From assembly GCA_948099385.1 (NCBI GenBank), contig CANUEZ040000107.1, positions 2,790,001 through 2,854,000 on the forward strand: a stretch of 64,000 nt of DNA. Reading direction: 5' to 3'. This stretch comes from Fasciola hepatica (lineage: Eukaryota; Platyhelminthes; Trematoda; Plagiorchiida; Fasciolidae). The position numbers were made by a program, and so were the translations under genes. Under the pieces are notes generated by a model. The model was not told where the DNA came from. It did not search any database and worked only from the letters and a program-made list of their open reading frames with translations. Positions 1 through 11,060 of this stretch are shown here, one piece after another; positions within the stretch are counted from its first letter, which is position 1, and every line of letters starts with the position of its first letter.

Positions 1-2
1 AA

Positions 3-371
3 TGGTTTGCAGAAGAGCAGCAGGAGGATTTTGTAATGGGTGTGCTGGTCGGGGAAGCCCTCGACATCGTCAACGAAGCCGACGACTTTAAAAGTGGCGA
101 CCATGATTCCGCTTTTAGACAGATTCGAGAATTTCTGGACGCCTCCAAACATCCTTCCGAATATCGACAAGAATTTCGTTAAAGGAAGCAGCTGCCGATT
201 GAGAACGTACGGTCCTTTAGTCGGCCGCTGCAACAGCTGGGCCAGCGACCCCGCCCAAAAGATGCCAAAGAGGGACTTGACCGTCGTTTACTGGAACAAC
301 TGATCGACGGGGTTTCGAACCTAACTGTGAAACGCGCATTGTTGCGGGGAAAGTTTGAGAACTTGGGACAA
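3..371 (+). pseudogene. gag capsid fragment of an LTR retrotransposon
   Basis: The third frame reads through this stretch with one stop (TAA at 180-182). It has the look of a Gypsy-type gag capsid: a helical stretch (REFLDASKHPSEYRQEF), then a basic/proline segment, then LLEQLIDGVSN and VKRALLR, which resembles the conserved end of the capsid domain. It continues beyond the left window edge and is cut at about 371, where an RTE endonuclease frame starts. It does not resemble the gag of the Gypsy element at 42.4 kb, so it is probably from another family. Assignment is by motif recognition only; the exact clade is uncertain. Confidence 0.5.
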
Positions 372-388
372 GCGCTGTTATTCAACCT

Positions 389-1672
389 TTGTCTTCTGTC
401 CCTAACCATCCCTCTTTGCCCCATCTATCCACCCATAATGCTCCCACTGATAACACGGTCAATACTCGCGACGATTCACTGTCAAATAGCATCCGGAATA
501 ATCCCTTGCCTGGTAACTCACATTTTCCCAAGCCTCGTCAGCCTCTGAATCTCGGCTCCTTTAATGTGCGTACACTCATGCAGGCCGGTCAGCAGGAGTG
601 CCTAGCCCTCACAATAAATTCTCTGAAGATTGATGTTTGCTGCTTAAGCGAAACGCGTATCCAGGAATCGAGCAATGTAATTCAGCTAACTGCTCCTGGT
701 ATCTCATCGAGGTATTTTCTGCGCACCTCAGGAGACGAAGCAGCTAGAGCTGTGGGTCAACGTGGTGTAGGAATTGTCTTGACTGACAAGGCTGAGGCTG
801 CCCTTTTAGACTGGATTCCTGTTAACAGTCGTTTATGTGCTGTGAGACTCCAAGGGTCAGTCGGCGTTCGAAAGGATAGTTGTGTTAAATGCAATTTGTT
901 CGTGATCTCGGCGTACGCCCCAACGGACTGCAGCTCAGACTTGCAGAAAGATGAGTTCTATGATGCCCTCGCCACTCTCGTTCGCAGCAGTAAAGGTTCC
1001 GATATTGTAGTGCTAGCTGGTGACTTCAATGCACAAGTTGGCAAACTTAGTGTGTCAGAAGCCTGTTTAGGTGGGCGTTGTGCTTTACCTGCTGAGCGTA
1101 CAGATAACGGGGATAGGCTTCTCCATTTTTGTGCAGACAACCGATTGTTCTTGTCTAGCACCAGTTTCCGACACAGCTCGCGTCGCACAGCGACATGGCG
1201 CTCTAACTCTACAGGTACTTTTAGTCAAATTGACCATATTGCCGTAAGCTACCGATGGCGCAGTTCTGTTCAGAACTGTAGATCTTACTGGTCCACGTAC
1301 GTAGAGTCGGACCATGCATTAGTTTTGATGCGATTATCTCTCCAGCTCCATGGTCATCGTCGCAAACCGCAAACCGGATTAGCCGTGCAACGTTTGTGTG
1401 ATCCAGAAGTACGCACCCGTTATGAGCAGAAGTTAGCACATGAGCTAGGATCCACGGAGAACAGTAATGTAGATGAGCATTGGGCTCATATCAAACAAGC
1501 GATGCACGTGGCAGCAGGTTTCGCCTGTGGTCCTAGATCCGTTGTCCATCAAAGACACTGGATCTCGCAAGAGTCGTTGAGTATAATGGAGCAAAAGCGT
1601 CAGCTTTCGAACCGTAAAGAGATGAATAAGATGCGGAGAAAGCTGCAAAGACAAGTTACGAAAAGCCTTTAG
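389..1672 (+). pseudogene. RTE-1 endonuclease domain and linker
   Basis: This is a 427-codon open stretch. The endonuclease/exonuclease/phosphatase fold starts near base 545 (NLGSFNVRTL) and shows the expected catalytic motifs: SETRI (Glu), SAYAPTD, AGDFNAQ (Asp/Asn) and ESDHALV (Asp/His). This nuclease nicks target DNA to prime reverse transcription. About 130 residues of basic linker follow. The TAG at 1670-1672 is a premature stop: the same frame continues from 1673 with LENWWVKVAEEMETAAASG, which the related minus-strand copy at 8.7 kb shares. The frame has no ATG upstream of the nuclease motifs, so I mark it as part of a broken gene. Database proteins of this type are often mislabelled craniofacial development protein 2. 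Confidence 0.85.
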
Positions 1673-2663
1673 AATGATCTCGAAAATTGGTGGGTCAAGG
1701 TAGCCGAAGAAATGGAAACAGCAGCTGCTTCAGGTAACAATCAAAGACTGTTCAAACTTATTCGTGACACCGGTGGACGGCGAACTCAGGTCAGTGAAAC
1801 GATTTGCGATAGAAATGGAGAACCCATCCATAACAAACAGCAAAGGCTTGACCGATGGGCTGAGTACTTCGAGGAACAGTTTAGCTGGCCGCACGCTAGT
1901 GTAGTTGATAAAATCACTTACCGCTTTGCTCCGTGACATTTGGAAGGAGGAGCGTATTCCGTTAATATGGAGCGAGTCATTGATTGTTCCCATCTTCGAA
2001 AAGGGAATACGCAATGACTGTAGTAATCATCGTGGGATTAGCTTAATCCCGATAGTCACCAAAGTATTAGCTTCGATTTTGCTGCACCGTATTACACCGG
2101 CTCGCGAGAGGAATGTCCGCGAACAGCAGGCTGGATTCCGCCGAGGTCGAGGATGCATCGACCAGATTTTTACTCTTCGCCGACTACTTGAAACGCGTCA
2201 CACGCACCGCCGACCAACAATAATGATTTTCTTAGACCCGAAAGGCGCCTTCGATTCAGTTGATCGAACATCGCTTTTCAGTACTCTTCATCGAAAAGGT
2301 ATGCCCCAGAATTTCGTGAACCTAATGAGATCATTGTATTCTCATACTTCTGGCCGCGTAAGGGTTTACGGTGAACTATCCGGTCGGTTGGAAACGACCA
2401 GTGGTGTTCGACAGGGATGTCCTATGTCTCCATTCCTGTTCAACTTCGCAATGGACGAAATAGTGGAGAGTGCTTTGCAAAATCTTCAGGATGTAGGCGT
2501 CGAACTAGGAGATAGTGAAAAGCTATGTGATCTAGATTGCGCAGACGATGTTGTCTGTTTGTTCGAATCCACAGAACATGCGCAATGTTCACTAGGTAGA
2601 CTCTCAAGAGCTGTAGCTCCATTCGGCATGCGCTTTGCTGGACGTCAACGATTCCGAGCTTGA
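1673..2663 (+). pseudogene. RTE-1 reverse transcriptase domain
   Basis: The linker frame continues from 1673 to a stop at 1934-1936. The RT is then read one frame over (1905-2663), so a deletion near 1900 shifted the frame. Relative to the minus-strand copy RTE-4, roughly 170 bases are missing there. RT motifs are clear: GISLIPIVTKV, QAGFRRGRGCIDQIF, FLDPKGAFDSVDR and SGVRQGCPMSPFLF. The catalytic box reads DCADDVV instead of the usual DYADD: both aspartates remain but the Tyr is Cys. At the end a deletion of about 30 bases removes the FAPSKCK segment and again changes frame. Confidence 0.85.
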
Positions 2664-3350
2664 TGCTCGATGGGGAGGTGCTGTCAGTTGTCGACCACTT
2701 CACCCACCTCGGCAGCAGCGTGACGACGGATGGAAGCACAGTAGTAGAGGCGAGCACGAGCATATCCAAAGCTCGAGCGGCGTACGCTGGACTGAAGCAC
2801 TTGTGGCGCCGATCTGATATTTCACTGAAGTTGAAAGGTCGTGCATACTGTGCCACTGTGCGTTCAGTTTTGTTGTATGGTTGCGAAACTTGGAGTCTGC
2901 GTGCTGAAGATATTCGTCGTCTTGAGGTTTTCGACCATCGATGTTTACGTAGTATCGCTAGGATTGGGTGGAATAGCCGAGTAAGCAACGATGAGGTAAG
3001 AAAGCGAGTATTGGGTACTAATTAGGAGAACGTTTTGTCACAGCGTATCCAACTTAGTAGACTTCGTTGGTTGGGACACGTGTTACGTATGGCAAACACA
3101 CGTCTACCGTACCGTGTCCTATTCTCCGCCCCTCCCAGGGAGTGGAAGAGACCACGTGGATGTCAACAGATGACGTGACAGCGAGGAATGAGGAAATGTA
3201 CAGCAGACTTAGGAAAAGTAGGTGCTTCACGTATTCGTGGTTGGGGTCCAAAGAACCATGTACCAGTTTGTTGGAGACATTGAAAGATATGGCTGCGAAC
3301 CGTGATCAGTGGAGATCGTGTTGTCACTTTCTATCGAATCAGAATGTTTG
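2660..3350 (+). pseudogene. RTE-1 C-terminal region
   Basis: After the RT the frame moves and reads SLMLDGEVLSVVDHFTHLG, then LLYGCETWSL and FDHRCLRSIARI, to a stop near 3025. The same frame region then continues with LRWLGHVLRM to about 3200 before stopping again. These are hallmark blocks of the RTE protein C-terminus. Their exact role is not established, although they are conserved across the clade. The order and spacing confirm that this belongs to the same element as the RT at 1905-2663. Confidence 0.8.
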
Positions 3351-3536
3351 ATCGGTGTACGTTTGTACAGTTAGACTGTGTATTCCGTGTATTGGCTACT
3401 AGGGCATTCTTTCCTTTTCCCACCCATGTAGGTCCACTCCCTGTCCATCTTGTATATTCATACTTTTTAATTCAACGTGCAACATGGTGAGAAAGGCAGT
3501 GGTCAGTGGGGCTTGCCCTACTGTTTAACGCTGTAC

Positions 3537-3556
3537 GATGATGATGATGATGATGA
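3537..3556 (+). repeat. (GAT)n tail of RTE-1
   Basis: Six or seven GAT/ATG units follow directly on the RTE-1 3' region. RTE elements commonly end in a short tandem microsatellite rather than poly(A), so this probably marks the true 3' end. The next recognisable sequence (3577 onward) is an RTE fragment on the opposite strand. Confidence 0.75.
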
Positions 3557-3576
3557 CAGACATTCGGTCGACATCG

Positions 3577-4983
3577 GCACCTCGAACAGGTCAGGTTTCA
3601 TTAGCCTATAGGGACACACTACGTACAGTGGCCTTGTCCACACTACCCATCAATCCGAGTGAGTCACGCCGCGGTCTCGGAGCGACGCAATTTGCAGAAC
3701 ACCGCTTGAGCCTTCGCTATCCGCCCGTCAGCAGTTATACAACTCCCCAAATAGAAAAACTTTTCGACAATTTCTAACCTATCAGTACCGAGGGTAAGTG
3801 CGGGGATGGACCCCTTTTAGTCTCGGCGAAAGCAATTCACATCTGCAGGGTGAAAAGCACATACCGTACGGCAATAAGCAAAACGTGATAGTGTCTCCAA
3901 TCAAACAGAAATGGTTGCGAGCATTGCCAATGGACGCATTCAAAAGAGCAACTGGTGTTGAAGATATCCATTGCTTGTGAGACCGACTTGAACCAGAGTC
4001 CTGGGTGGCATTTGAAGCGGCATAAAAAGCTTCCTGGATCTGTTGCCAGTGTTCATCTGGGTCCTGGACATCTGGCTGCATAGATAATCGTAAAGTCATC
4101 TCCGTCTGGAAATTATATCGCCGGTTATCATCTAGAAGCAACTGCGCGGGACAAGTGGCATTTACGTACATGCGACCACGGACGAGACGTAAACGCGAGC
4201 ACGTGCCAACGCGTGATCGGAGTCCACAGGCCAAGACCGAAATGAACGACAATCTTCAACTGATCCACGTCAGGGGTGACCAATCACAATATGGTCAATG
4301 AGTCCGACGTTGTGAAGACGAAGGAGGACGCCATGTGAGTCTAAGCCGCTTCTCATGGCACAAGTTTGCACTCGCCAGAAACGAGTTGTGGTCAGAACAC
4401 AGCTAAATAAGACGATCGCAGTTATCGGTACGATCGGTGGGGATAGCAAATGGGCCTCCAATGTGCCTTTCGGAATCTCCCAAACGGCCAATCTGGCGTT
4501 GAAATCTCCAGCAATCACCACCACTTCCGCTGAACGTGAGCTTCGAAGCAGCTGAGACAACTACTGACAGAATTCGTCACTGGTCTCAGAGGAGCTGCAG
4601 TCAGTCAGAGCATACACAGACACAACGAACAAGCATCGGCGCTTCAGTTTGTTGTTGTTGATACGAACAGAACCATCCAACCGAACTGCACACAAACGAC
4701 TGCTGACTGGAACCCAGTCTAGCAGTGCACGCTCAGCCTTCACGCTCAGAGCGATGCCAACGCCAGTCTGACCACGAGTACTAGAAACCGAATGATTCGA
4801 CACGCGACGAGTAAAACGAGAAGCCGAGCTTGTATCTGGGCAGCGAAGTGTTAACACTGAAGTTGGGTCTTGTATGTGTGTTTCGGAGACACAGCATATA
4901 TCTTTTTTGAAAGTGTCAAGACTTCTAGCGAGAGCAGCCTGTTGCTCTATCTGACATAGTGTGCGGACGTTAAAGGCAGCCAA
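3577..4983 (-). pseudogene. RTE-2: RTE copy with endonuclease and C-terminus but no RT
   Basis: Read on the minus strand, 4983-4561 gives the endonuclease start (FNVRTL, SETHIQD, DWVPVSSRLCAVR). 4560-4270 continues in the same frame after one stop with AGDFNARL and, after a frameshift, LIDHIVI and PVDSDHAL. 4252-3800 is the linker (DEHWQQIQEAFYAAS). The next recognisable piece, 3770-3577, is already the C-terminal region: the antisense of SKARAxF.LRR and TVRSVLLYG in poor condition. The whole RT is missing, so this is an internal deletion. Divergence from RTE-1 is clear, and it is probably a different subfamily. It lies tail-to-tail with RTE-1. Confidence 0.75.
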
Positions 4984-6593
4984 GTGAAGTGAACATTAAG
5001 GTTTAAAAAATGCATTCGATTTAGGTCCAACCCCTGAACTACTGCCTTCTTCGGAGCCGCAATTACCCGTAGCGTTGTGCATAGATCTTAAATTAAAGGA
5101 AAGAAAACTGGTAAGGCCCTTTACAGGAAAGATACTGAAGGTTTCTGGGCGAATCGTACTTCGCGGCTGCCTACACCACAGAAGGGGTTTTATTTTGGGA
5201 ACCTTAAACGCAGCCTTCGACTAAAAAGTCTGACCCACAGGGCAGTGGGGCGTTAATCCAGCACGGGAACGTGATCGAAGCACCCGTGAAGGAACTTATT
5301 CTGGTTTGTCATGTGAGACCTGATTACTACATGCGTTTTGTCTTATCTTCGCTGGTGCTTTGTTATCGATCTGCTTTTCGGATTCAGTCCTTAGCTCCAT
5401 GCACCCAATGGAGCAAGCGGAACGTGTACGGGGCAGCATCCTTTGAGCTGGGGGCTGTGCAGCTTAGGTGGGCGATAGCTGCCCATTGAAGTGGAATCGC
5501 TTCTCCCACCGCTGGCACCGGCATCTGTGGCGGAGGGGTGTACGGGGCACCCATGTTGTTTGAGTTTATCTGAAGGACGTATGAACTGAGCAAACAGTCA
5601 CCGGTTCCCAGAGGTTCTCGGAAGAGGCCAATGAACCATACAATCTGGCCACCGGTTTATCTGGACCAACACTATATATATATATATATATATATATTCA
5701 TCGATAACCCGGTATAATGTACAGAGGCGTGGTGCCATGCAAAAACATGAGTAATCATATATGCGGAGATTTCGTGTAAGCATGCGGGCTGGATACTACC
5801 CGGTTGCCCAGACCGAAGTAGAGGGTTGACTTAAGGGGCTCCACCCCGAGCCTTTGACCAGAACGCCTAACCCACAAGGCAGTAGGACGATATGGGAGTA
5901 TCGTAGCTCTCTGGGGGCCGATGACTGATTGCCCAATTTATACTCCCTTCGGATGAGGCCAAACATCCTGGATGCCCAGTACATCCTTCCACTACAGATG
6001 CCGGTAAGTATACCGTTGTACACCTCATGCGCCACCCACGGTTGGTTTGGAATCAAGGTTTAGCCATCTCTCCTAGACTGACTATTAGTCACTCAACCCG
6101 GTGGAGAGTGCCAGGCATTCGCTTTCGTCCTCTCACTTTAGTGGGAACACCTCCGCAATAAGAAGGCAGTGAGTAAGGCTTCCTCAGCAGAGGCTGTAGA
6201 AAACGCACGATCGTCTGACAGCATTTCGAGAGGTGTTCAGGACGAGTAGCCATTTTGGAGGCTGAAGCACCCACCCTCGATCATACTGAGGCATCTGGAG
6301 GCACCAACGCTGCTGCCTTGCAGGACGCGCTTGGTTGTGCTAAGACTAGAGGTGCATCCTTGAATAAAAATGCCTACTCTGGACTGGGCGACCGAGTAGT
6401 ACAATAGCCCACAACGTCAACAATAATAAAACCGACGGATTTCTTACTATGCATTTGTTATTCTCGTCACACACATGCTCGCACCGATCTGTCTAAGTCT
6501 ACACCTCACTCCCGCACACTCACATTTTCATATTCTTCGCGAGCTGCAGTCGGCTGTACTTGCGGTAGTGTCTCTGAGGAAAGTCTTACTCTC
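4984..6593. other. RTE leader-like non-coding DNA
   Basis: I see no coding sequence here. Two places share a 20-base motif, ACCCACARGGCAGTRGGRCG, at 5233-5252 and 5870-5889 (17 of 20 identical), each in CG-moderate DNA without an open frame. The second tract runs directly into the plus-strand endonuclease of RTE-3 (6594). I take both as parts of RTE 5' untranslated leaders, possibly from two copies, but that rests on position and the shared motif alone. Confidence 0.4.
5673..5697. repeat. (TA)12 microsatellite
   Basis: Perfect alternating TA of about 25 bases, within the leader-like tract. Confidence 0.95.
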
Positions 6594-7500
6594 TTGCGTT
6601 CTTCGTCTGATATCCAAGTCTCACCGAATGCGCTTCCACCAGTTGATGATTTTCTTCGCCCCAGGCGTTCTTTTAAACTAACCACATATGATGCGCGAAC
6701 GCTGATGCGTTTAAGACAACAGGCGTGTTTAGCTCGTACGCTTGATACCCTTGCCATCGACGTGTGTTGTATTCAAGAGACTCGCATCCAAGACTCCAGC
6801 TCGGTCATTCGATTGGTGTCCCCATCCAGTTCTGTAAAGTTTGACTTGCGTTTGTCTGGGGACCCTGAAGTTGCGGCTGCTGGTCCTGCTGGCGTACGTG
6901 TAGCCGAGGCCGCTCTACTTGACTGGATCCTAGTTGACAGTCGGTTGTGCGCACTGAGACTTAGAGATTCGTGCAAAGTAAGCAAACGATCCTGACAGAC
7001 GCAATTTATTTGTCGTCTCGGCTTATGCCCCTACAGATTGCAGCCAGATGCAATCAAAGATGTCTTCTACCAAAAGTTACACGACCTCTTAAATAAAACA
7101 AAACGGGGTGATATTATGATTTTAGCTGGAGACATGAATGCTAGAATCGGTCGGCTGTTTTCGAACGAGGAGCACTTAGGAGGCCCTTTTGGCATCGACT
7201 CCTGCTGTTCAGAAAACGCGGCACACAACAAGACGTGAACTCAACGTAAGTGCTCGTAGGGATCGCGAAATCTGGTGGTTTCAAAAATCATCAGAGATGG
7301 AACATGGTGCCGCTGTGGGGAATACCCGCAAACCATTTCATCTCACGCGAGTCACCAGCAGGAAACCAGTAGATGTGAGCGGAACGATTTGTGAAGCAGA
7401 CGGTTCGTCTATTCACAGCCTGCAGAAACGTCTTGTACGCTGGGCGGTGCACTTTAAAGAACAGTTTAGCTGGTCCCAGCGTCAGCCTCTCCCATAGCTG
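6594..7500 (+). pseudogene. RTE-3, 5' part: endonuclease and linker, decayed
   Basis: The plus strand reads YDARTLMRLRQQACLARTLD, CCIQETRIQD, DWILVDSRLCALR (6594-6995), then frameshifts to DVFYQKLHDLLNK and LAGDMNARIGR (7038-7238). After that the rest of the endonuclease, including the SDH block, is absent. The frame jumps to the linker (DREIWWFQKSSEMEHGAA, VHFKEQFSW; 7189-7497). The nuclease is therefore internally deleted. The sequence is recognisably RTE but only about half identical in the linker to RTE-1, so it is an older or different subfamily. It ends near 7530, where an inverted RT begins. Confidence 0.75.
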
Positions 7501-7529
7501 TTCCGGCACACGCCCCGTGCTGTTTCGAC

Positions 7530-8715
7530 AGATCTACCTTCTGAGACAGAGATCCAGTCTTGTAACACCACTTTACACTTTGAAGGTGCAAAGAGCATGC
7601 CGAATAGAGCTATACCTCTCGTAAGTCTATCTAGTGCACGTTGAGCACGCTCCGCGGATTCGAACAGGAAGACAACGTCGTCCGCGTAATCTAGGTCACA
7701 TAGTTTTCCACTATTTCCTGGTTCGACGCATACATCCTGAAGATTTTGCAACGCACTCTCCATTATTTCGTCTATGACTAAGTTGAACAGGAATGGAGCC
7801 ACGGGACATCCTTTTCGAACACCACTGATCGTTTCGAACCTACCGAATAGTTCCCCATAAACCCTTACGCGGCCAGAAGTATGAGAATACAATGATCTCA
7901 GTAGGTTCACTAACTTCTGAGGCATATCTCTTCGCTGAAGACCACTGAAAAGCGATTTTCGATCAACTGAATCGAAGGCACCTTTTAAGTCTAAGAAACC
8001 CATTATTGTCGGTCGACAGTGCGTGTGACGCGTTTCAAGTAGTCGGCGTAGAATAAAAATCTGGTCGATGCATCCTCGACCTGGGTGGAATCCAGCCTGC
8101 AGTTCGCGGGTGTTCCTCTCACGATCGGATGTAAGACGGTGCAGCAAAATTGAGACCAACACTTTGGTGACTAACGGAATTAGGCTAATTCCCTGATGGT
8201 TACTACAGTCATTGCGTATTCCCTTCTTGAAGATGGGAACAATCAATGACTCGCTCCATATTACCGGAATACGTTCCTCGTCCCAAATGCCACGGGGCAA
8301 AGCGGTAAGTTATTTCATCAAAGAATTTCCACCCAGGTTGAAAAGAACTGGGGGAAGTTCGTAGGGACCGGCCGCTTTCCCACGCTTTAGTGATCGAATA
8401 CATGACTCCACTTTCACTTCCGATGGGGGCTCAGGTGATACCACTCAAGGAGTCGCAGTTTTTGACACAAGTAACTACACTAGCGCGCGGCCAGCTAAAC
8501 TGCTCCTTGAAGTATTCGGCCCAACGGTCGAGCCTTTGCTGTCTGACATAGATGGGTTCTCCATTTCTATCGCAAATCGTTTCACTGACCTGGGTGCGCT
8601 GTCCACCGGTGTCACGAGTAAGTTTGAACAGTCTCTGACTGTTACCTGAAGCAGCTGCTATTTCCATTTCCTCAGCTACCGTAACCCATCAATTTTCGCG
8701 ATTGTTCTTAAGCGA
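7530..8715 (-). pseudogene. RTE-4: reverse transcriptase and linker, inverted between the two ends of RTE-3
   Basis: On the minus strand this runs from the linker (NRENxWVTVAEEMEIAAASG, ending FKEQFSWPRASVV) through a disturbed stretch to an RT read openly at 8300-7482. Motifs: RGIWDEERIPVIWSESLIV, GFHPGRGCIDQIF, FLDLKGAFDSVDR, SGVRKGCPVAPFLF and an intact DYADDVVFLF, ending at FAPSKCKV. RT identity to RTE-1 is high (roughly 80-85% by eye), far closer than either is to RTE-3. Both the endonuclease upstream and the C-terminal region downstream are missing, and the fragment fills precisely the RT-shaped gap of RTE-3. The ORF track start is not a real start. Confidence 0.8.
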
Positions 8716-8724
8716 GGTGATAAC

Positions 8725-9300
8725 ATCACGAATCGCGAGAGCCAGAGCAGTTTTCGCAAACCTGCGTCGTCCGTGGCGTCGCCATGAAATCCGGCTGTCC
8801 TTCAAGGGAAGGGTGTACAATGTCACAGTTTGCAGTGTTCTTCTGTACGGTTGCGAGACCTGGTCCCTCCTCATTGAGGATGCTCAGCGGCTTTATGTAT
8901 TCGACCACCGGTGTCTCTGAAGCATTGTTCGTTTCTGGTGGGAACATCAAGTGAGCAATGACGAGGTTCGTCATCGTGTGTTCGGTGCTGATAATCACTC
9001 CCTGACAGAGATAATCGCCGTACACCATCTCCGATGGTTCGAGCACGTTTTGTGCATGCTTGTCCATTGTTTATCCTTTCGTACTGTTTTTGCACGTGCT
9101 GGGCAAGGCCGGAAGAAACGGTGTGGTGGTCAGACTATGACTTGGCGCAGGGGCATAAAGAGGTTAGCATCAGCTTTGACTTCGGTTGGTGCTTCCCGCC
9201 TTCCCGGTTGAGTCCCAATAGATGAAGATTGTCGCTGATTAGAGACGCTGTGATATATGGCCCAGAACCGAATTCAAGGCGCGACTGCTGTATGACCTGT
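8725..9300 (+). pseudogene. RTE-3, 3' part: C-terminal region
   Basis: The plus strand resumes RTE C-terminal coding: ARAVFANLRRPWRRHEIRL, LLYGCETWSL, VFDHRCL (stop at 8918-8920), then VSNDEVRHRVFGADN, HLRWFEHVL and the region to about 9211 (RRGIKRLASALTS). It matches the order of RTE-1's C-terminus at about 60%. It is probably the continuation of RTE-3 and not of RTE-4, because its divergence matches the former. Confidence 0.7.
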
Positions 9301-9502
9301 CTGTTGACTTCCCGATCCCCATAAACAATTGAAAAACAGACAAAAATATCTAAGCGTACGGTGCAAATATTAGAAAACATTTCTCTTACCTGTCGTGATC
9401 TTTATGCTGACTTTTAATCCCCCGCCCCTCAACTGTGTAGTTTTTCTCTTTTGTTGTTGCGCTGATGCCTTGCTTGTTCTCAAGTCGGTGTACATATATA
9501 CA

Positions 9503-9555
9503 CCCTTGCTGCAAAACCGCCCCAAAACCGATCGGATTTTGGCCGGTTTTCGAGC
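9503..9555 (+). repeat. Left terminal inverted repeat
   Basis: It begins CCCTTGCTGC and contains AAAACCGATCGG and GGCCGGTTTT. It pairs with 11574-11626 with seven mismatches. Confidence 0.7.
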
Positions 9556-10637
9556 GGTTTTTCACTATTACGCCGATCAGTTTTCGGTTGGTTTGTTTAG
9601 TAGCCACTTTACGCGAGTGAAAAATGAATTGATACGAAAGAAATCGACGATCGGAGTAATGTGCAATGCTTAGTTGGCGTTTTATTTAAATAAATTGATT
9701 CATTTCGTCGAAATGCCCTGAAGTGCCTCGGTATAGATCGCTCTATTTTATTCCCTCGAAATGGGTAAAATAAGAACAATTATTCGGAAAATCATAAGTT
9801 AGGAGGTAGAAATGAGCATCGTGAAACGTAATTGGGGAAAAGTGACAGAAATTAACGGAGCATATCACGTATTTCAAACGACTGGCACAAACCACTCGGA
9901 AACCGTTCAGAAAAGGTCCAGGAAACCGCTCGAAAACCGATCGGTGCTGGGTGCTCCGTTCGTAACATCGGTTTCCGATCAGTTTGTTTAGTGTTTATAT
10001 TCCACAGGTCCAAAGTGAAGGAAATCGACGACCGTATTGCAGTACATTTATAATGAGCGGTCTATTTCAATATATCGGTTTGAATACGGTGAAATGCCCT
10101 TTGATACCAAGTTATAAACCGTTCTATTTTTGAGCCGTAAGATGGGTAATCTGAAGGTAAGTAATAAGAAATCACAGTTTGGGAGATAAACGTGAGTAAT
10201 TCTGAATTAAGTGGCAGAAGTTAATGAAGCATATCCCGTACATCAAAAGACCGGTATGAACCGCTCGGAAGCCGTTCAGAAACCATTCGAAAACCGGCCA
10301 AAAACCAATCGGTTTTGGAGCGGTTTATTCACTAGGATACAGTGCCGAGCATTAGATCTAATACTCGAGTAACGTGCAGATGGTCTACGTAGTTCAAAGG
10401 ACCGGAAAACGCGTTTACTAGGGAAACTACGACGTAAGGTTTAGCGATCTTACAGACTGATGGTTGATTTCAAGCCGAGGGAAAATCACAGCGTTCAAGA
10501 TTTTAATAACTGTCCCTTTTACCATGTGTATACATATATATAATGCATACAGCACCTCTTCTCTCAATTAATTCGAAACACCATTCATTCTTCTCCCACT
10601 GACCTTTTGACTTAAAGATAGTGCATTACACAGAGTC

Positions 10638-11060
10638 TGTAATGGCCTCGGTCGTTTTGAGAAAGTGACTGTTTCCTGGACATCATTTTGGATCCATTTT
10701 CTCTACGATCTTTTCTGACTTTTGACACCGACCTCACTGTTTTGTCCGGTTGCGTACATTTTACTGGACTGACTTTTCCGAGGATCCCGTCGACCTCGTT
10801 TTGAATCACTTTCATTTTCGGTCCTTCGCCGATTGTACACGCTAGCGGTTCACTTTCTGCTCAGCCGTTGCGTTCATATCCGTTCGGTGTATCTCTCGTA
10901 TCGGTACTGTTTCGGTGCCACGATATATAGAATAAACCTTTGCATCTGTAAACCGACTTGCGTCTTCTCCATTCGTCCGATAGCGGGGATTACGTTGATA
11001 TTGCGCTGTGAGACCGAATAGAAGACACGTTCACTAGCCGCGCTCGAACGTCTTCTACAA
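10638..11060 (+). repeat. Solo LTR of the CsRn1-like Gypsy family
   Basis: It starts TGTAATGGCCTC and runs to about GAACGTCTTCTAC. Long blocks are shared with both LTRs of the Gypsy element at 42.4-48.2 kb, such as GAGAAAGTGACTGTTTCCTG, TACTGGACTGACTTTTCCG and TACTGTTTCGGTGCCACGAT, at roughly 80-85% overall. No internal Gypsy sequence flanks it, so it is a solo LTR left by LTR-LTR recombination. I could not recover a clean target duplication. It sits inside the TIR composite, so it post-dates at least part of it. Confidence 0.8.

Larger units (their letters stand above)
389..3556 (+). mobile_element. RTE-1: RTE-clade non-LTR retrotransposon, near full length but decayed
   Basis: One element can be followed from an apurinic/apyrimidinic-type endonuclease (389 onward) through an RT domain (1905-2663) and a conserved C-terminal region (2660-3350) to a short 3' region ending in a (GAT)n microsatellite. 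The endonuclease-first order, the single long reading frame and the trinucleotide tail are typical of the RTE clade. Its 5' end is abrupt against the gag scrap, so it is probably 5'-truncated or joined by rearrangement. It carries an in-frame stop at 1670-1672 and two internal deletions, near 1900 and 2636, so it cannot make a functional protein. Confidence 0.85.

Noticed and set aside
389..1672. A host gene of the craniofacial development protein 2 type
   Set aside because: That name is a common mislabel for RTE endonuclease; the RT and C-terminal region follow directly.
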